Source: Vreelandella sp042466685 (lineage in GTDB: Bacteria > Pseudomonadota > Gammaproteobacteria > Pseudomonadales > Halomonadaceae). From it: a stretch of 64,000 nt of DNA. The notes beneath the pieces are model-generated. The model had not been told where the DNA came from. It did not search any database and was given only the letters and a program-made list of their open reading frames with translations. A program made the position numbers and the translations under genes. Shown piece after piece: positions 16,659-26,595 of this stretch (position 1 is its first letter; each line of letters starts with the position of its first letter). The stretch covers positions 1,860,001 through 1,924,000 of the forward strand of contig NZ_CP170448.1 of assembly GCF_042466685.1 (NCBI RefSeq), read 5' to 3'.

Positions 16659-18156
16659 TTTCGTCCAGGTTAGGAATTAAAATAGGTGATGGAACGCCAT
16701 TCTGGAATTTCGCCCATGGCAGTTCACGGTAAATGCGTCCATCGTCACGCAGATAGAGCGTGCCGGTGCTTCCATTGAGACCGTTGAGCTCGTCAAGATT
16801 GGTAAAACGAAGGGCCAGTTCGTAAGCATCCACGCCCATGGCCATTAGGCGAAACATGGAAGCGTCCGATTCGTCGCGCAAGCTCCGGTAGGTCGCTGCA
16901 AAAGGGAGAGCTTCTTCGCCGCCAACGGCCGCATCAGGGATCTGCCAGGGAATATCCACAAACATGACATCGTTAAGATCTTGATCCAGGCGCGTCTGCA
17001 GACGCCCTTCGTGTAAGTGTGAGGTGGCATAGATCGGCAGGTTGGGAGCGTAGTAGTAATCCATGGTGGGTGGTACCTGACGTGCATACTCAGGTAGGGC
17101 GAGTAAAAAGAGTGCGTCAATGTTACTAAGACGAGCGCGATCACCGCTGACATTGAGGGCGGTTTGCACGGCGTTGGAGACCGAACTCTCTGGGTTGTAG
17201 CGCACGGCATTAGTGATTTCGCCGCCCTGGCTGTGCCACTCATTCCAGAAGGCTTCGCCTACCCGTCGGCCCCAGCCGTTATCCGGAACCATCATAGACA
17301 TTTGGCGGTGGCCATCCTGCCAGGCGCGGCGGGCAACCTGGCGTGCTTCATCTTCGGCCGACAGGCCATACTGGAAGAGGCGCTGGGCCTGGTTGTTGTC
17401 GCCGCTGCCATAGTTGAGTGCCAGTGTCGGCAGCGGCACGCTGTCGCGTTGCTCTAGCTGGGTGACCTGATCTTTATCTAGTGGGCCGATGATTAACTGC
17501 GCATTCATCTGCTGTGCGCGGTCATAAAGCTCATCCATTGAGTAGCGCGAGGCGTCCAGGAAGCTCAGCTCGACGTTGCCCCCTTTGACATCATGGTGTT
17601 GACGCATGGCAGAGGCGATGGTGTTGGCGACACTGCTGAGTGGGCCTGATTCCGGCAAAGCAACAACGATACGGCGTATCGCCTGCCCTTCAAGCTCAGG
17701 CAGGGCGACACTAACGGCGCCGCTGGGTTGATCGAGCGCCTCGCGAGCCCAGCGTTGGCGCTCTTCAAGCCTCTCCTGCTGACTGGCCTGCATCGGTAGT
17801 TCGTCGTCAAGCACTTGGGTGGCGCGAAGCACCGCGCGCGGCTCGTTCAAAGCACGGGCGAGCTCGGAAAACAGCAATGCCCAGCGTACCCGATCGGGCT
17901 CTGATAGCAGGCTTTCATCGATCCCGTCGGCGGTTTCAAAGGCTCTGTCGCGCTCACCTTGGCGGGCCAGAATATTCGCCGCTTCCAGGCGTGTCTTGGC
18001 GGCTTGTTCTGGTGCTTGCTGTTCCGCTTGGCTGAGTAGCTGCCCAGGATCTTCATCGGGCGCACGATCTACCACGCTAGGCGACTGCATCGCACAGCCA
18101 GCAACGAGAAGTGCCATGAGGGCAGCGGCGAGTAAGCCACGTAATGACTGTTTCAT
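16648..18156 (-). CDS. lpoA: LpoA, outer-membrane lipoprotein activator of PBP1A
   Basis: Outer-membrane lipoprotein that reaches through the periplasm to activate the transpeptidase function of PBP1A. 502 residues from ATG 18156, which has AAGGAAGG in front; lipobox LVAGC places the lipidated Cys at about 21. TPR-like helical N-terminal part, then a periplasmic-binding-protein-like domain (about 180-490). It is shorter than E. coli LpoA (about 680), as is common in this part of the gammaproteobacteria. The E. coli neighbours yraN, diaA, dolP and divergent rsmI are all conserved here. Confidence 0.9.
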   Translation of the reverse strand: MKQSLRGLLAAALMALLVAGCAMQSPSVVDRAPDEDPGQLLSQAEQQAPEQAAKTRLEAANILARQGERDRAFETADGIDESLLSEPDRVRWALLFSELARALNEPRAVLRATQVLDDELPMQASQQERLEERQRWAREALDQPSGAVSVALPELEGQAIRRIVVALPESGPLSSVANTIASAMRQHHDVKGGNVELSFLDASRYSMDELYDRAQQMNAQLIIGPLDKDQVTQLEQRDSVPLPTLALNYGSGDNNQAQRLFQYGLSAEDEARQVARRAWQDGHRQMSMMVPDNGWGRRVGEAFWNEWHSQGGEITNAVRYNPESSVSNAVQTALNVSGDRARLSNIDALFLLALPEYARQVPPTMDYYYAPNLPIYATSHLHEGRLQTRLDQDLNDVMFVDIPWQIPDAAVGGEEALPFAATYRSLRDESDASMFRLMAMGVDAYELALRFTNLDELNGLNGSTGTLYLRDDGRIYRELPWAKFQNGVPSPILIPNLDESDD

Positions 18157-18270
18157 GTATCCTTCCTTAGGTTTCCATTTGCGCTGTCGCTGCTTGTCAG
18201 CGATTGACCAAGCCACTGCACAAGCATAGCGCACCAGCAGGGCAAGCCATCAACGAATTGAGAGTCAACA

Positions 18271-19128
18271 ATGACAGACGATAATCCGGGCACATTGTAC
18301 GTGGTTGCCACGCCAATTGGGAATTTGGATGACTTAACCGCGCGTGCCGCTCGGGTATTAGGGCAAGTTTCGCGAGTTGCGGCTGAAGATACCCGCCATA
18401 GTGGGCGCCTGTTGGCGCACTTGGGGTTGAATAAACCTATGCTCTCTTTGCATGAACACAATGAAGCGCGCCGTGTGGATACGCTAGACAGTTATCTCGC
18501 TGCAGGCGAAGATATTGCCTTGATCAGCGACGCTGGAACACCACTCATCAGTGATCCTGGCTTTGTTCTGGTGCGAGAGTTACGCGCCCGCAATCGCCAT
18601 ATTGTACCTATCCCCGGCCCCTGCGCACTGATTACGGCGCTATCCGGGGCGGGGATGCCGACAGATCGTTTTGTGTTTGCTGGTTTTCTGCCTGCCAAGT
18701 CTGGCGCACGCCGCCAAGCACTGGAGGGTTGGAAAAGCCGCGAAGAGACGCTGGTGTTTTATGAATCCCCTCATCGTATCGTGCACACCCTTGAAGCGTT
18801 GCAGGAGCAAATGGCGGGGCGCGATATGGTGCTGGCTCGTGAGCTAACCAAAACCTTCGAAACCTTTCTGCATGGTACGCCTGAATCCTTGTTGGAGCGT
18901 TTAGCGGCCGATCCTAATCAAGCCCGCGGTGAATTCGTGGTGATTGTCGCCGGCGCCCCGCCGGTGGCACAGAGTGAGCATCAGGATATATCGGCAGATA
19001 CCTTGCTAGAGGCGCTGTTGGCAGAGGGGGTTGGTGTAAAGCAGAGTGCTGCGATTGCGGCGAGAATGCTCGGTGGTCGTAAGCAAGTCTGGTACGCGCG
19101 TTTGCAAGCAATTAAAGGTGAGCATTGA
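18271..19128 (+). CDS. rsmI: 16S rRNA (cytidine-1402 2'-O) methyltransferase RsmI
   Basis: SAM-dependent methyltransferase of the tetrapyrrole-methylase fold that 2'-O-methylates C1402 in the ribosomal decoding centre. 285 residues; diagnostic N-terminus GTLYVVATPIGNLDDLTARA, followed by EDTRHSGRLLAHL and SDAGTPLISDPGF. Divergent from lpoA. Its stop codon lies inside the -35 element of the rnpB promoter. Confidence 0.96.
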   Translation: MTDDNPGTLYVVATPIGNLDDLTARAARVLGQVSRVAAEDTRHSGRLLAHLGLNKPMLSLHEHNEARRVDTLDSYLAAGEDIALISDAGTPLISDPGFVLVRELRARNRHIVPIPGPCALITALSGAGMPTDRFVFAGFLPAKSGARRQALEGWKSREETLVFYESPHRIVHTLEALQEQMAGRDMVLARELTKTFETFLHGTPESLLERLAADPNQARGEFVVIVAGAPPVAQSEHQDISADTLLEALLAEGVGVKQSAAIAARMLGGRKQVWYARLQAIKGEH

Positions 19129-19153
19129 GGCTAGCCGAGGGCGCTGGTATGCT
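19125..19153 (+). promoter_or_regulatory. Promoter of rnpB
   Basis: TTGAGG (19125-19130) and TATGCT (19148-19153) with an ideal 17-base spacer. The predicted start falls seven bases later, at the first base of the P1 helix of RNase P RNA. The -35 overlaps the rsmI stop codon. Confidence 0.65.
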
Positions 19154-19160
19154 TGCCGCC

Positions 19161-19530
<370 letters not shown>

Positions 19531-19542
19531 ATTTCCACTTTA

Positions 19543-19567
19543 GGGCGTGCCTGCACGCTCTTTATTA
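19543..19567 (+). terminator. Probable terminator of rnpB
   Basis: GGGCGTG (19543-19549) pairs with CACGCTC (19554-19560), one G-U pair, CCTG loop, followed by TTTATTA. It is modest in strength, so some read-through into rsmH is possible. Confidence 0.5.
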
Positions 19568-19598
19568 CGTTGTCTCTAACATCTTGTGTGAGAAAAAA

Positions 19599-20555
19599 AT
19601 GCCTTCTCCTGACGCTGAACAGGTTGCTTCCCGCTTTCGCCATACCAGCGTACTACTGGAGGGGGCTGTCGATGCCCTTGTTCACGATACGCAGGGTGTC
19701 TATTTAGACGGGACTTTCGGGAGAGGCGGTCACTCACGGTTGATTCTTGATCGTTTGGATGCCCAAGGCCGGTTGCTCGCTATGGATCGTGACCCCCAGG
19801 CAATTGCTGCGGCCGCAGAAGTAGACGATCAGCGCTTCCAGATTACCCAGCGTGAATTTGCTCAGCTTGGTGAGTTTGCTCGTGAGCAAGGTCTGTACGG
19901 CAAACTGTCAGGGGTACTGCTTGATGTTGGCGTTTCATCGCCTCAGTTGGATGACCCCGAGCGCGGCTTTAGCTTTATGCGCGATGGGCCGCTAGATATG
20001 CGTATGGATCCTACCCAGGGGCAAAGTGTGGCTGATTTTCTGGCCCGGGCCAGTGAAGCAGACATTGCCTACGTATTCAAAACCTATGGCGAAGAGCGCT
20101 ATGCCAAACGTTTGGCCCGCGCCGTGGTCACTCGCCGGGTTGAGAAGCCGTTTACCCACACGGTGGATCTGGCCGAGGTGTTAAAAGTAGCCCATCCCGC
20201 CTGGGAAAAAGGGCGCCACCCTGCCACGAAAGCGTTTCAAGGGCTGCGTATTTTCGTCAACGGCGAGCTGGAGCAGTTAGACAGTGCTTTAGACGCCGCG
20301 TTAGAGGCGCTGGCGCCCGGTGGCCACTTAGTGGTTATCAGCTTTCACTCGTTGGAAGATCGTCGCGTGAAGCGCTTTATTCGTCACCATGTCCGCGGTG
20401 ATACCGACCTGCCGCGAGGGGTGCCGATTCGCGACGATCAAATGAATCGGCGTCTTGAAGCGCTCGGCAAAGGTGTGCGGCCAAGCGAGGAGGAGGTGGA
20501 TGCTAATCCTCGCGCACGCAGTGCCGTCATGCGGGCTGCACGCAAACGGATGTAA
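19599..20555 (+). CDS. rsmH: 16S rRNA (cytosine-1402 N4) methyltransferase RsmH
   Basis: SAM-dependent enzyme that N4-methylates C1402 of 16S rRNA, the same base that RsmI methylates on the ribose. 318 residues from ATG 19599; an in-frame TTG at 19584 is possible but less likely. Motifs: FRHTSVLLEGAVDAL, LDGTFGRGGHSRLIL (SAM binding), LLDVGVSSPQLDDPERGFSF and VISFHSLEDRRVKRF. First gene of the dcw cluster here; the usual mraZ is absent upstream. Confidence 0.97.
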   Translation: MPSPDAEQVASRFRHTSVLLEGAVDALVHDTQGVYLDGTFGRGGHSRLILDRLDAQGRLLAMDRDPQAIAAAAEVDDQRFQITQREFAQLGEFAREQGLYGKLSGVLLDVGVSSPQLDDPERGFSFMRDGPLDMRMDPTQGQSVADFLARASEADIAYVFKTYGEERYAKRLARAVVTRRVEKPFTHTVDLAEVLKVAHPAWEKGRHPATKAFQGLRIFVNGELEQLDSALDAALEALAPGGHLVVISFHSLEDRRVKRFIRHHVRGDTDLPRGVPIRDDQMNRRLEALGKGVRPSEEEVDANPRARSAVMRAARKRM

Positions 20556-20563
20556 ATGTCATC

Positions 20564-20899
20564 ATGAGCATGGATCGGATTGAGCAGTGGGCAACCACGC
20601 TACGCACCGAATGGCCTTTCAGGCTGCGTCTACGCGCCTGGCCGGTGGCTATTTCGCTACTGTTTCTACTCTGCATGGCCTCTGGGTTGGGCGTGGTAGT
20701 CACTACCCATATGACGCGGGTTCAATTTGCGCAGCTGCAACAGCTGGAGCAGGAAGAGAACCAGCTGCAAACGGAGTGGGGGCAGTTGCTGCTTGAGGAG
20801 GGCGCCTGGTCGACACCTGCCCGTATTGAACAAATTGCCACCGAGCGCCTGGGTATGCGGATCCCCGATGTCCATGATGTTGAGGTGATTCGGCCATGA
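20564..20899 (+). CDS. ftsL: Cell division protein FtsL
   Basis: Bitopic inner-membrane protein of the FtsQLB divisome subcomplex. 111 residues: short cytoplasmic part, membrane helix (about 28-47), then a periplasmic leucine-zipper-like coiled coil (QLQQLEQEENQLQTEWGQLL) and the family's TERLGMRIPD near the C-terminus. Eight bases after rsmH; its end overlaps ftsI by four bases. Confidence 0.93.
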   Translation: MSMDRIEQWATTLRTEWPFRLRLRAWPVAISLLFLLCMASGLGVVVTTHMTRVQFAQLQQLEQEENQLQTEWGQLLLEEGAWSTPARIEQIATERLGMRIPDVHDVEVIRP

Positions 20900-22602
20900 G
20901 AAGCGAACGCCGAGGCGGTACCTCGCGTCAGGCTCCCATTGCGCCCCCGCTCGGCGGCGGGCGTTTCATGTTTATTCTTCTCGCGATTGGCTTGGCATCG
21001 GCTATTTTGATTGGCCGTATTACTTTGCTGCAGGTCATTGACCGTCCCTTTCTACAAAGTCAGGGCGATGCGCGAACCCTACGTCACGAAACAATCCCCG
21101 CCCACCGTGGCATGATTACAGACCGCAATGGTGAACCGTTGGCGATTTCTACGCCGGTGGTGACCCTATGGGCTAATCCGCAAGAACTTCCCGACGATGC
21201 GATACAGCGGGTGATGCTGGCCCAGGCGCTGGGCATGTCGCTGAGTGATTTTGAGGCGCGGGTGGCGCGCTTTAGCGAGCATGAGTTCATGTATTTACGC
21301 CGCCAGATGACCCCCGCGGCAGCCCAGCAGATTCTTAACTTGCGCACGCCCGGCGTTTACCCACAGCGTGAATATAAACGCTACTATCCCGCGGGTGAGG
21401 TCGCTGCTCAGTTGCTGGGGGTGACGAACGTTGATGATGTCGGTCAGGAGGGCTTAGAGCTCTCCTATCAACCTTACCTGGCGGGCCGGCCTGGCCAGCG
21501 GCGAGTGATTAAAGACCGCCGCGGGCGTCTGGTTCGTGAGTTGGGCGTTATCAACGAAGCCCAGCCGGGAGGCGAGCTGACCTTAGCGATTGATCAGCGT
21601 ATTCAATATATGGCCTACCGTGAACTGCGTGCAGCGGTGGCCGAGAATGAGGCTGATGGTGGCGTGCTGGTGATGATGGATGCCCGCACGGGAGAGGTAT
21701 TGGCGATGGCCAACTTGCCCTCTTACAACCCTAATAACCGAGCGGGGCTTGATCCGCGTGGGCTGCGTAACCAGGCGTTGGTCGATGTATTTGAGCCCGG
21801 TTCGGTGATGAAGCCGCTGGCCATGGCCGCCGTGTTAGAGAGTGGCGTGGTGGATCGCGACGCGGTGGTGGATACCTCGCCCGGTTGGATGCGACTGGAT
21901 CAGTTCACCATTCGCGATTTCCGTAATTATGGCGAGCTGGATCTACCCGGCATTCTTGAGAAGTCATCGAATGTGGGTATGTCTCGCTTGGCGCTGCAAT
22001 TAAGCGATACGGCGATTTGGGAAAAGTATAATCAGTTAGGGCTGGGGCAGGCGCCTGGAACCGGTTTTCCTGGTGAATCCACTGGCAGCCTACCGGCGCC
22101 GGTTCGCTGGTCACGCAGCGAACGGGCGACACTCTCTTACGGTTACGGCCTCTCTGTGTCAGCGGTGCAACTGGCGAGTGCTTACACGGCATTAGCCAAT
22201 GACGGCGTGCGTCTGCCGCCATCGCTGCTGCGTCTTTCTGAGCCGCCCCAAGGCTCACCGGTGATAGAGCCGACGGTTGCTAATGACCTGCTGAATATTC
22301 TCGAAACCTCAGTAGCTGCCTATACCGGCGGCAGGCGGGCGCGTGTAGAGGGTTATCGCGTGGGAGGCAAAACGGGCACGGTGCGCAAAATAGGCCAGCA
22401 AGGCTATACCACTGATGCTTACCGCAGCGTTTTTGCTGGAATTGCGCCCATCTCTGATCCGCGTATCGTCACTGTGGTAATGATCGATCACCCCAAAGCA
22501 GGCGAGTTCTACGGCGGCGCTGTCGCGGCGCCGGTTTTTTCCAGTGTGACAGGGAATGCTTTACGCTTGTTGGATGTTCCGCCGGATCACGAGGCGGAGT
22601 AG
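20896..22602 (+). CDS. ftsI: Peptidoglycan transpeptidase FtsI (PBP3)
   Basis: Class B penicillin-binding protein, the septal DD-transpeptidase that works with FtsW. 568 residues: membrane anchor (about 24-47), pedestal domain, transpeptidase domain (about 255-555). Active-site motifs are SVMK with Ser303 and Lys306, SSN at 357-359, and KTG at 492-494. Overlaps ftsL by four bases (ATGA). Confidence 0.97.
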   Translation: MRSERRGGTSRQAPIAPPLGGGRFMFILLAIGLASAILIGRITLLQVIDRPFLQSQGDARTLRHETIPAHRGMITDRNGEPLAISTPVVTLWANPQELPDDAIQRVMLAQALGMSLSDFEARVARFSEHEFMYLRRQMTPAAAQQILNLRTPGVYPQREYKRYYPAGEVAAQLLGVTNVDDVGQEGLELSYQPYLAGRPGQRRVIKDRRGRLVRELGVINEAQPGGELTLAIDQRIQYMAYRELRAAVAENEADGGVLVMMDARTGEVLAMANLPSYNPNNRAGLDPRGLRNQALVDVFEPGSVMKPLAMAAVLESGVVDRDAVVDTSPGWMRLDQFTIRDFRNYGELDLPGILEKSSNVGMSRLALQLSDTAIWEKYNQLGLGQAPGTGFPGESTGSLPAPVRWSRSERATLSYGYGLSVSAVQLASAYTALANDGVRLPPSLLRLSEPPQGSPVIEPTVANDLLNILETSVAAYTGGRRARVEGYRVGGKTGTVRKIGQQGYTTDAYRSVFAGIAPISDPRIVTVVMIDHPKAGEFYGGAVAAPVFSSVTGNALRLLDVPPDHEAE

Positions 22603-22619
22603 CTTTTTAAGGAGATGGC

Positions 22620-24113
22620 ATGACGCTGAGCCCAGACGATGTTTTAGCGGCACTCAAGCAAGTATGGCCCAAGTCGCCACTGCCCGCTGGTCTGCCGAAG
22701 CTGCCGGATCAGGTGCATATTGAGATGAACTCTCGCAAGCTGGCGGAGGGGGATATTTTTGTGGCCGTGCCTGGGAGCCAGCGTGACGGCCGCGATTTTA
22801 TCGAACAAGCGCTTGAAGCTGGCGCTGCGCTGGTTTTAGCCCAAGGGGTACACGGCGATGTCGAGCTTGAGGGGCGGGTGCTGAAACTGCCGCATTTATC
22901 GTCACGTTTGGGCGAGCTGGGGCGGGCGCTGTATAAGGTGCCCGGCGATATGGAAGTGATTGCGGTGACCGGTACTAACGGTAAAAGCTCCGTCACTCAC
23001 TATATCGCGGCCCTCAGCGAAGCGTTGGGAACACCTGCGGGTCTGGTCGGCACATTAGGCGTGGGGCGCCCAGGCGCGTTGAGCGATAGTGGTTTAACCA
23101 CGCCTGGCCCCCTGGCGCTGCAGGCGACGTTGGGTACGCTGGCACAGCAGGGCGTCACGCGCGTCGCCCTGGAAGCCTCTTCCCACGCCCTGGATCAGTA
23201 CCGTTTGGACGCGGTCAGCGTCGGCGTGGGGGTATTTACCAATCTGACTCGCGATCATTTGGACTACCATGGCAGCATGGCCGCCTACGCCGCCTCGAAA
23301 GCCAAGCTGTTTCGGCGTTCTGAGCTTGGTTTGGCGGTGGTCAATGGTGATGACCCCCTGGCGCGCTTGATGCTTGCGGGTTGCAGTAGCCGCGTCCGTG
23401 TACTGGCCACCGGGCAAGATGAAGCCGTTACGCTGCGAGTGCTGGATTGGCAGGCGTTTGATTGGGGGCAGCAGGCGATGATCGCCACGCCTGATGGCGA
23501 GAAAATGTTGCGCTTAACGTTAATGGGTCGCTTTAATTTAGATAACGTGCTGTTGGCCATGGCCGTACTGTACGGGCTGGGCGAACCGCTTGATGCGTTG
23601 TTTGATGCCGCGACGTCACTTACGCCCGTACCGGGGCGTATGGAGCTGTATGGTGATGTTGGCGCCCCCAGCGTGGTGGTGGATTACGCCCACACACCGG
23701 ATGCCTTGAAAAGTGCCCTGCAGGCGCTGCGTGCTCACTTGGCCGACGCCGGTAAATTGTGGTGCGTCTTTGGTTGCGGCGGGGAGCGTGATACGGGTAA
23801 GCGTGCCGAAATGGCCCGGGCCGCCGAGCAGTTGGCGGATCACATTGTGGTCACCGATGATAACCCTCGCCACGAGTCCGCTGCGCAAATTCGTGAGCAG
23901 ATTTTGTCAGGCTTCTCTACTGCTTTTCAGCCGATTGAAATCGGTGCGCGGAGTGAGGCCGTGGCGGCGGCTATTCAACAAGCGGGTGCTCAGGATGTAG
24001 TACTGATCGCCGGGAAAGGGCATGAGGCGTATCAGGAGATAGAAGGGGTGCGCCATCCTTACACCGATAGCGAAGAGATTCAGCGTGCCTTTGCACTGCG
24101 GAGAGCGCAGTAA
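22620..24113 (+). CDS. murE: UDP-MurNAc-L-Ala-D-Glu:meso-diaminopimelate ligase MurE
   Basis: ATP-dependent ligase adding the third stem-peptide residue in the cytoplasm. 497 residues. ATP-binding loop VTGTNGKSSVTHYIA (about 118-132). The DNPR motif (VTDDNPRHES, about 415) is the marker for meso-DAP rather than lysine specificity. Preceded by AAGGAGATGGC. The stop overlaps the ATG of murF by one base. Confidence 0.97.
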   Translation: MTLSPDDVLAALKQVWPKSPLPAGLPKLPDQVHIEMNSRKLAEGDIFVAVPGSQRDGRDFIEQALEAGAALVLAQGVHGDVELEGRVLKLPHLSSRLGELGRALYKVPGDMEVIAVTGTNGKSSVTHYIAALSEALGTPAGLVGTLGVGRPGALSDSGLTTPGPLALQATLGTLAQQGVTRVALEASSHALDQYRLDAVSVGVGVFTNLTRDHLDYHGSMAAYAASKAKLFRRSELGLAVVNGDDPLARLMLAGCSSRVRVLATGQDEAVTLRVLDWQAFDWGQQAMIATPDGEKMLRLTLMGRFNLDNVLLAMAVLYGLGEPLDALFDAATSLTPVPGRMELYGDVGAPSVVVDYAHTPDALKSALQALRAHLADAGKLWCVFGCGGERDTGKRAEMARAAEQLADHIVVTDDNPRHESAAQIREQILSGFSTAFQPIEIGARSEAVAAAIQQAGAQDVVLIAGKGHEAYQEIEGVRHPYTDSEEIQRAFALRRAQ

Positions 24114-25465
24114 TGCACTGGGCTCTTAGTCAAGTGGCTGCGGCGCTGTGTATCGAAGCGCCATCGGACAGCGCTCAGTTAACCATTCGCTCGGTTATTA
24201 CCGATAGCCGTAAAATTGAGCCTGGTTGCCTGTTTGTGGCGTTAAAGGGCCCCTATTTTGACGGCCATGACTTTGTTGAGCGTGCCATGGAGCTTGGTGC
24301 GGTGGCGGCGTTGGTTGACGCTCCCGTTGAGTGCGACTTACCCCAGCTGGTGTGCCCTGATACGCGCTTAGCTCTGGGGCTACTGGCCGGCGCTCATCGG
24401 CATGCATGGCACGGCCCCTTGGTGGCTGTCACCGGTAATAGTGGCAAAACTACCGTGAAGGAGATGTGCGCTGCGCTCCTGGCGCCTCTAGGTGAGGTGC
24501 TGGCGACCGAGGGGAATCTGAATAACGATTTCGGCGCGCCGCTGACCCTGTTGCGATTGCGGCAACAACATAAAGCCGCTGTGATAGAGCTAGGCGCCAA
24601 TCATTTGGGGGAGATCGCCTGGACAGCGCCGTTGGCACAGCCCAATATTGCGATTATTACCAATGTGACCGGTGCCCACGTAGGTGAATTTGGCGGCATG
24701 GGGCAGATCGCCCAGGCAAAAAGTGAGCTGCTCGCTGGGCTGAACGAGCAGGGTACGGCGGTATTGAACCGCGATGATCACTACTACCCCTTTTGGGTAT
24801 CTCGAGCGGCCCCAAAGCGAGTTGTCAGCTTTGGCTTTCATCCCCAGGCTGATGTCAGCGCCGCAGCGCTTTCCTGTGATCCTCAAGGGCGGTATGCTTT
24901 CACGCTACTGCAGCATGGCCAAGCCCTTGGACAGGTACGTTTGCCGCTACTTGGCAAGCATAACGTCAGTAATGCCCTGGCCGCTGCCGCTGCGGCATTA
25001 GCGCTGGGCGTGCTGCCCGAGCAGATCATTGCGCGCTTGGAAACGCTGCCAGCGTTAGCGGGGAGGCTAACCGTGCTACCCGGTTTGCGGGGTGCCAAGC
25101 TGCTGGATGACACTTACAATGCCAACCCTGGGGCGGTTAAAGCGGCCCTGGATACGCTGGCGAGTTTCCCAGCTCCGCGCTGGTGTGCACTAGGAGCGAT
25201 GGGCGAGCTGGGAGGCGATTCGGCAGCGCTGCACGCGGATATTGGTCACTACGCCGCTGAGCTCGGCATTGATGAACTATTGACGCTGGGCGACGCCACA
25301 CGCGCTACCAGCGAAGCCTTTGGTCGTGGGCTGCACTTTAACGATCACGAGGCGCTAACGCGCCATGTCATTAATACTTTGCCGCCGGACACCACACTGC
25401 TGGTGAAAGGGTCGCGCAGTGCGGGCATGGAACATGTCATTAATGCACTGCGTTCGGATAAATAA
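24113..25465 (+). CDS. murF: UDP-MurNAc-tripeptide:D-alanyl-D-alanine ligase MurF
   Basis: Last cytoplasmic Mur ligase; adds D-Ala-D-Ala to complete the pentapeptide. 450 residues. ATP loop AVTGNSGKTTVKEM (about 104-117); central segment IELGANHLGEIAWTAPLAQP and C-terminal DDTYNANPGAVKAALDTL are typical. Coupled to murE through TAATG; mraY follows after 14 bases. Confidence 0.97.
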   Translation: MHWALSQVAAALCIEAPSDSAQLTIRSVITDSRKIEPGCLFVALKGPYFDGHDFVERAMELGAVAALVDAPVECDLPQLVCPDTRLALGLLAGAHRHAWHGPLVAVTGNSGKTTVKEMCAALLAPLGEVLATEGNLNNDFGAPLTLLRLRQQHKAAVIELGANHLGEIAWTAPLAQPNIAIITNVTGAHVGEFGGMGQIAQAKSELLAGLNEQGTAVLNRDDHYYPFWVSRAAPKRVVSFGFHPQADVSAAALSCDPQGRYAFTLLQHGQALGQVRLPLLGKHNVSNALAAAAAALALGVLPEQIIARLETLPALAGRLTVLPGLRGAKLLDDTYNANPGAVKAALDTLASFPAPRWCALGAMGELGGDSAALHADIGHYAAELGIDELLTLGDATRATSEAFGRGLHFNDHEALTRHVINTLPPDTTLLVKGSRSAGMEHVINALRSDK

Positions 25466-25479
25466 GGTAAACGCCGTTC

Positions 25480-26562
25480 ATGTTACTTCACTTGGCGAAT
25501 TTTCTGTCGCAGTACCAATCTGTTTTTCAGGTAGTCAATTATTTAACTCTGCGCGTGATTTTAGGCGCTCTCACGTCATTAATGCTCTGCTTATGGCTGG
25601 GGCCATGGATGATTCGGCGTTTGGTCGAAGGGCAAATCGGGCAGTCCGTGCGTGACGATGGTCCTCAGTCTCACCTTTCCAAGGCGGGCACACCCACCAT
25701 GGGGGGGGCGATGATACTTCTGGCCATCGCCATGAGTACCTTGCTATGGGGTGATTTAACCAATCTCTATATTTGGGTGGTATTAGGTGTCACGCTGGGC
25801 TTTGGTGCCATCGGCTGGGTCGATGATTATCGCAAAGTGGTGGAAAAAAATCCGCGCGGTTTACCCGCACGCTGGAAGTATTTCTGGCAATCGGTAGTCG
25901 GCCTTGGAGCGGCGGTGCTGCTCTTTTTGACCGCTTCTACGCCGGTCGAGACCAGTTTGTTAGTGCCGATGTTCAAAGAGATCGCGCTGCCACTGGGCGT
26001 TTTCTATATCGTGCTTACCTACTTTGTGATTGTAGGAAGTTCCAATGCGGTTAATTTGACCGATGGTCTCGATGGTCTGGCGATTATGCCCACCGTGCTG
26101 GTGGCCATGGGGTTGTCGGTGTTCGCTTATGCCAGTGGCAATACCGTGTTCGCCGAGTACCTGCATATTCCGTTTATTGCCGGTACCGGCGAACTGGCGG
26201 TGTTTTGTGCCACCATTGCCGGCGCCGGGCTAGGCTTCTTGTGGTTCAACACTTACCCAGCCCAGGTCTTTATGGGCGACGTGGGTGCCTTGGCGCTAGG
26301 AGCTGCGTTGGGCGTAGTGGCAGTGATCGTGCGCCAGGAAATTGTGCTGTTTATCATGGGCGGTATTTTTGTCATGGAGACAATATCGGTCATTCTTCAA
26401 GTGGGTTCCTATAAGCTCACTGGGCGACGCATCTTCCGCATGGCGCCTTTGCACCATCACTATGAATTAAAAGGCTGGCCTGAGCCACGGGTAATTGTGC
26501 GCTTTTGGATTATTACCGTGGTGCTGGTGCTGCTTGGCCTCGCAACGCTCAAAATTCGTTAA
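25480..26562 (+). CDS. mraY: Phospho-MurNAc-pentapeptide transferase MraY
   Basis: Integral membrane enzyme that attaches phospho-MurNAc-pentapeptide to undecaprenyl phosphate, making lipid I. 360 residues, about ten membrane helices. Motifs: SKAGTPTMGGAMILLAI, GWVDDYRKVVEKNPRGLPAR with the catalytic Asp pair, NAVNLTDGLDGLAIMP, and FRMAPLHHHYELKGWPEPRV. Length equals E. coli MraY. Confidence 0.97.
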   Translation: MLLHLANFLSQYQSVFQVVNYLTLRVILGALTSLMLCLWLGPWMIRRLVEGQIGQSVRDDGPQSHLSKAGTPTMGGAMILLAIAMSTLLWGDLTNLYIWVVLGVTLGFGAIGWVDDYRKVVEKNPRGLPARWKYFWQSVVGLGAAVLLFLTASTPVETSLLVPMFKEIALPLGVFYIVLTYFVIVGSSNAVNLTDGLDGLAIMPTVLVAMGLSVFAYASGNTVFAEYLHIPFIAGTGELAVFCATIAGAGLGFLWFNTYPAQVFMGDVGALALGAALGVVAVIVRQEIVLFIMGGIFVMETISVILQVGSYKLTGRRIFRMAPLHHHYELKGWPEPRVIVRFWIITVVLVLLGLATLKIR

Positions 26563-26595
26563 TGCATGTGGGCATGATGCGAGAGGGAGCCTGTG

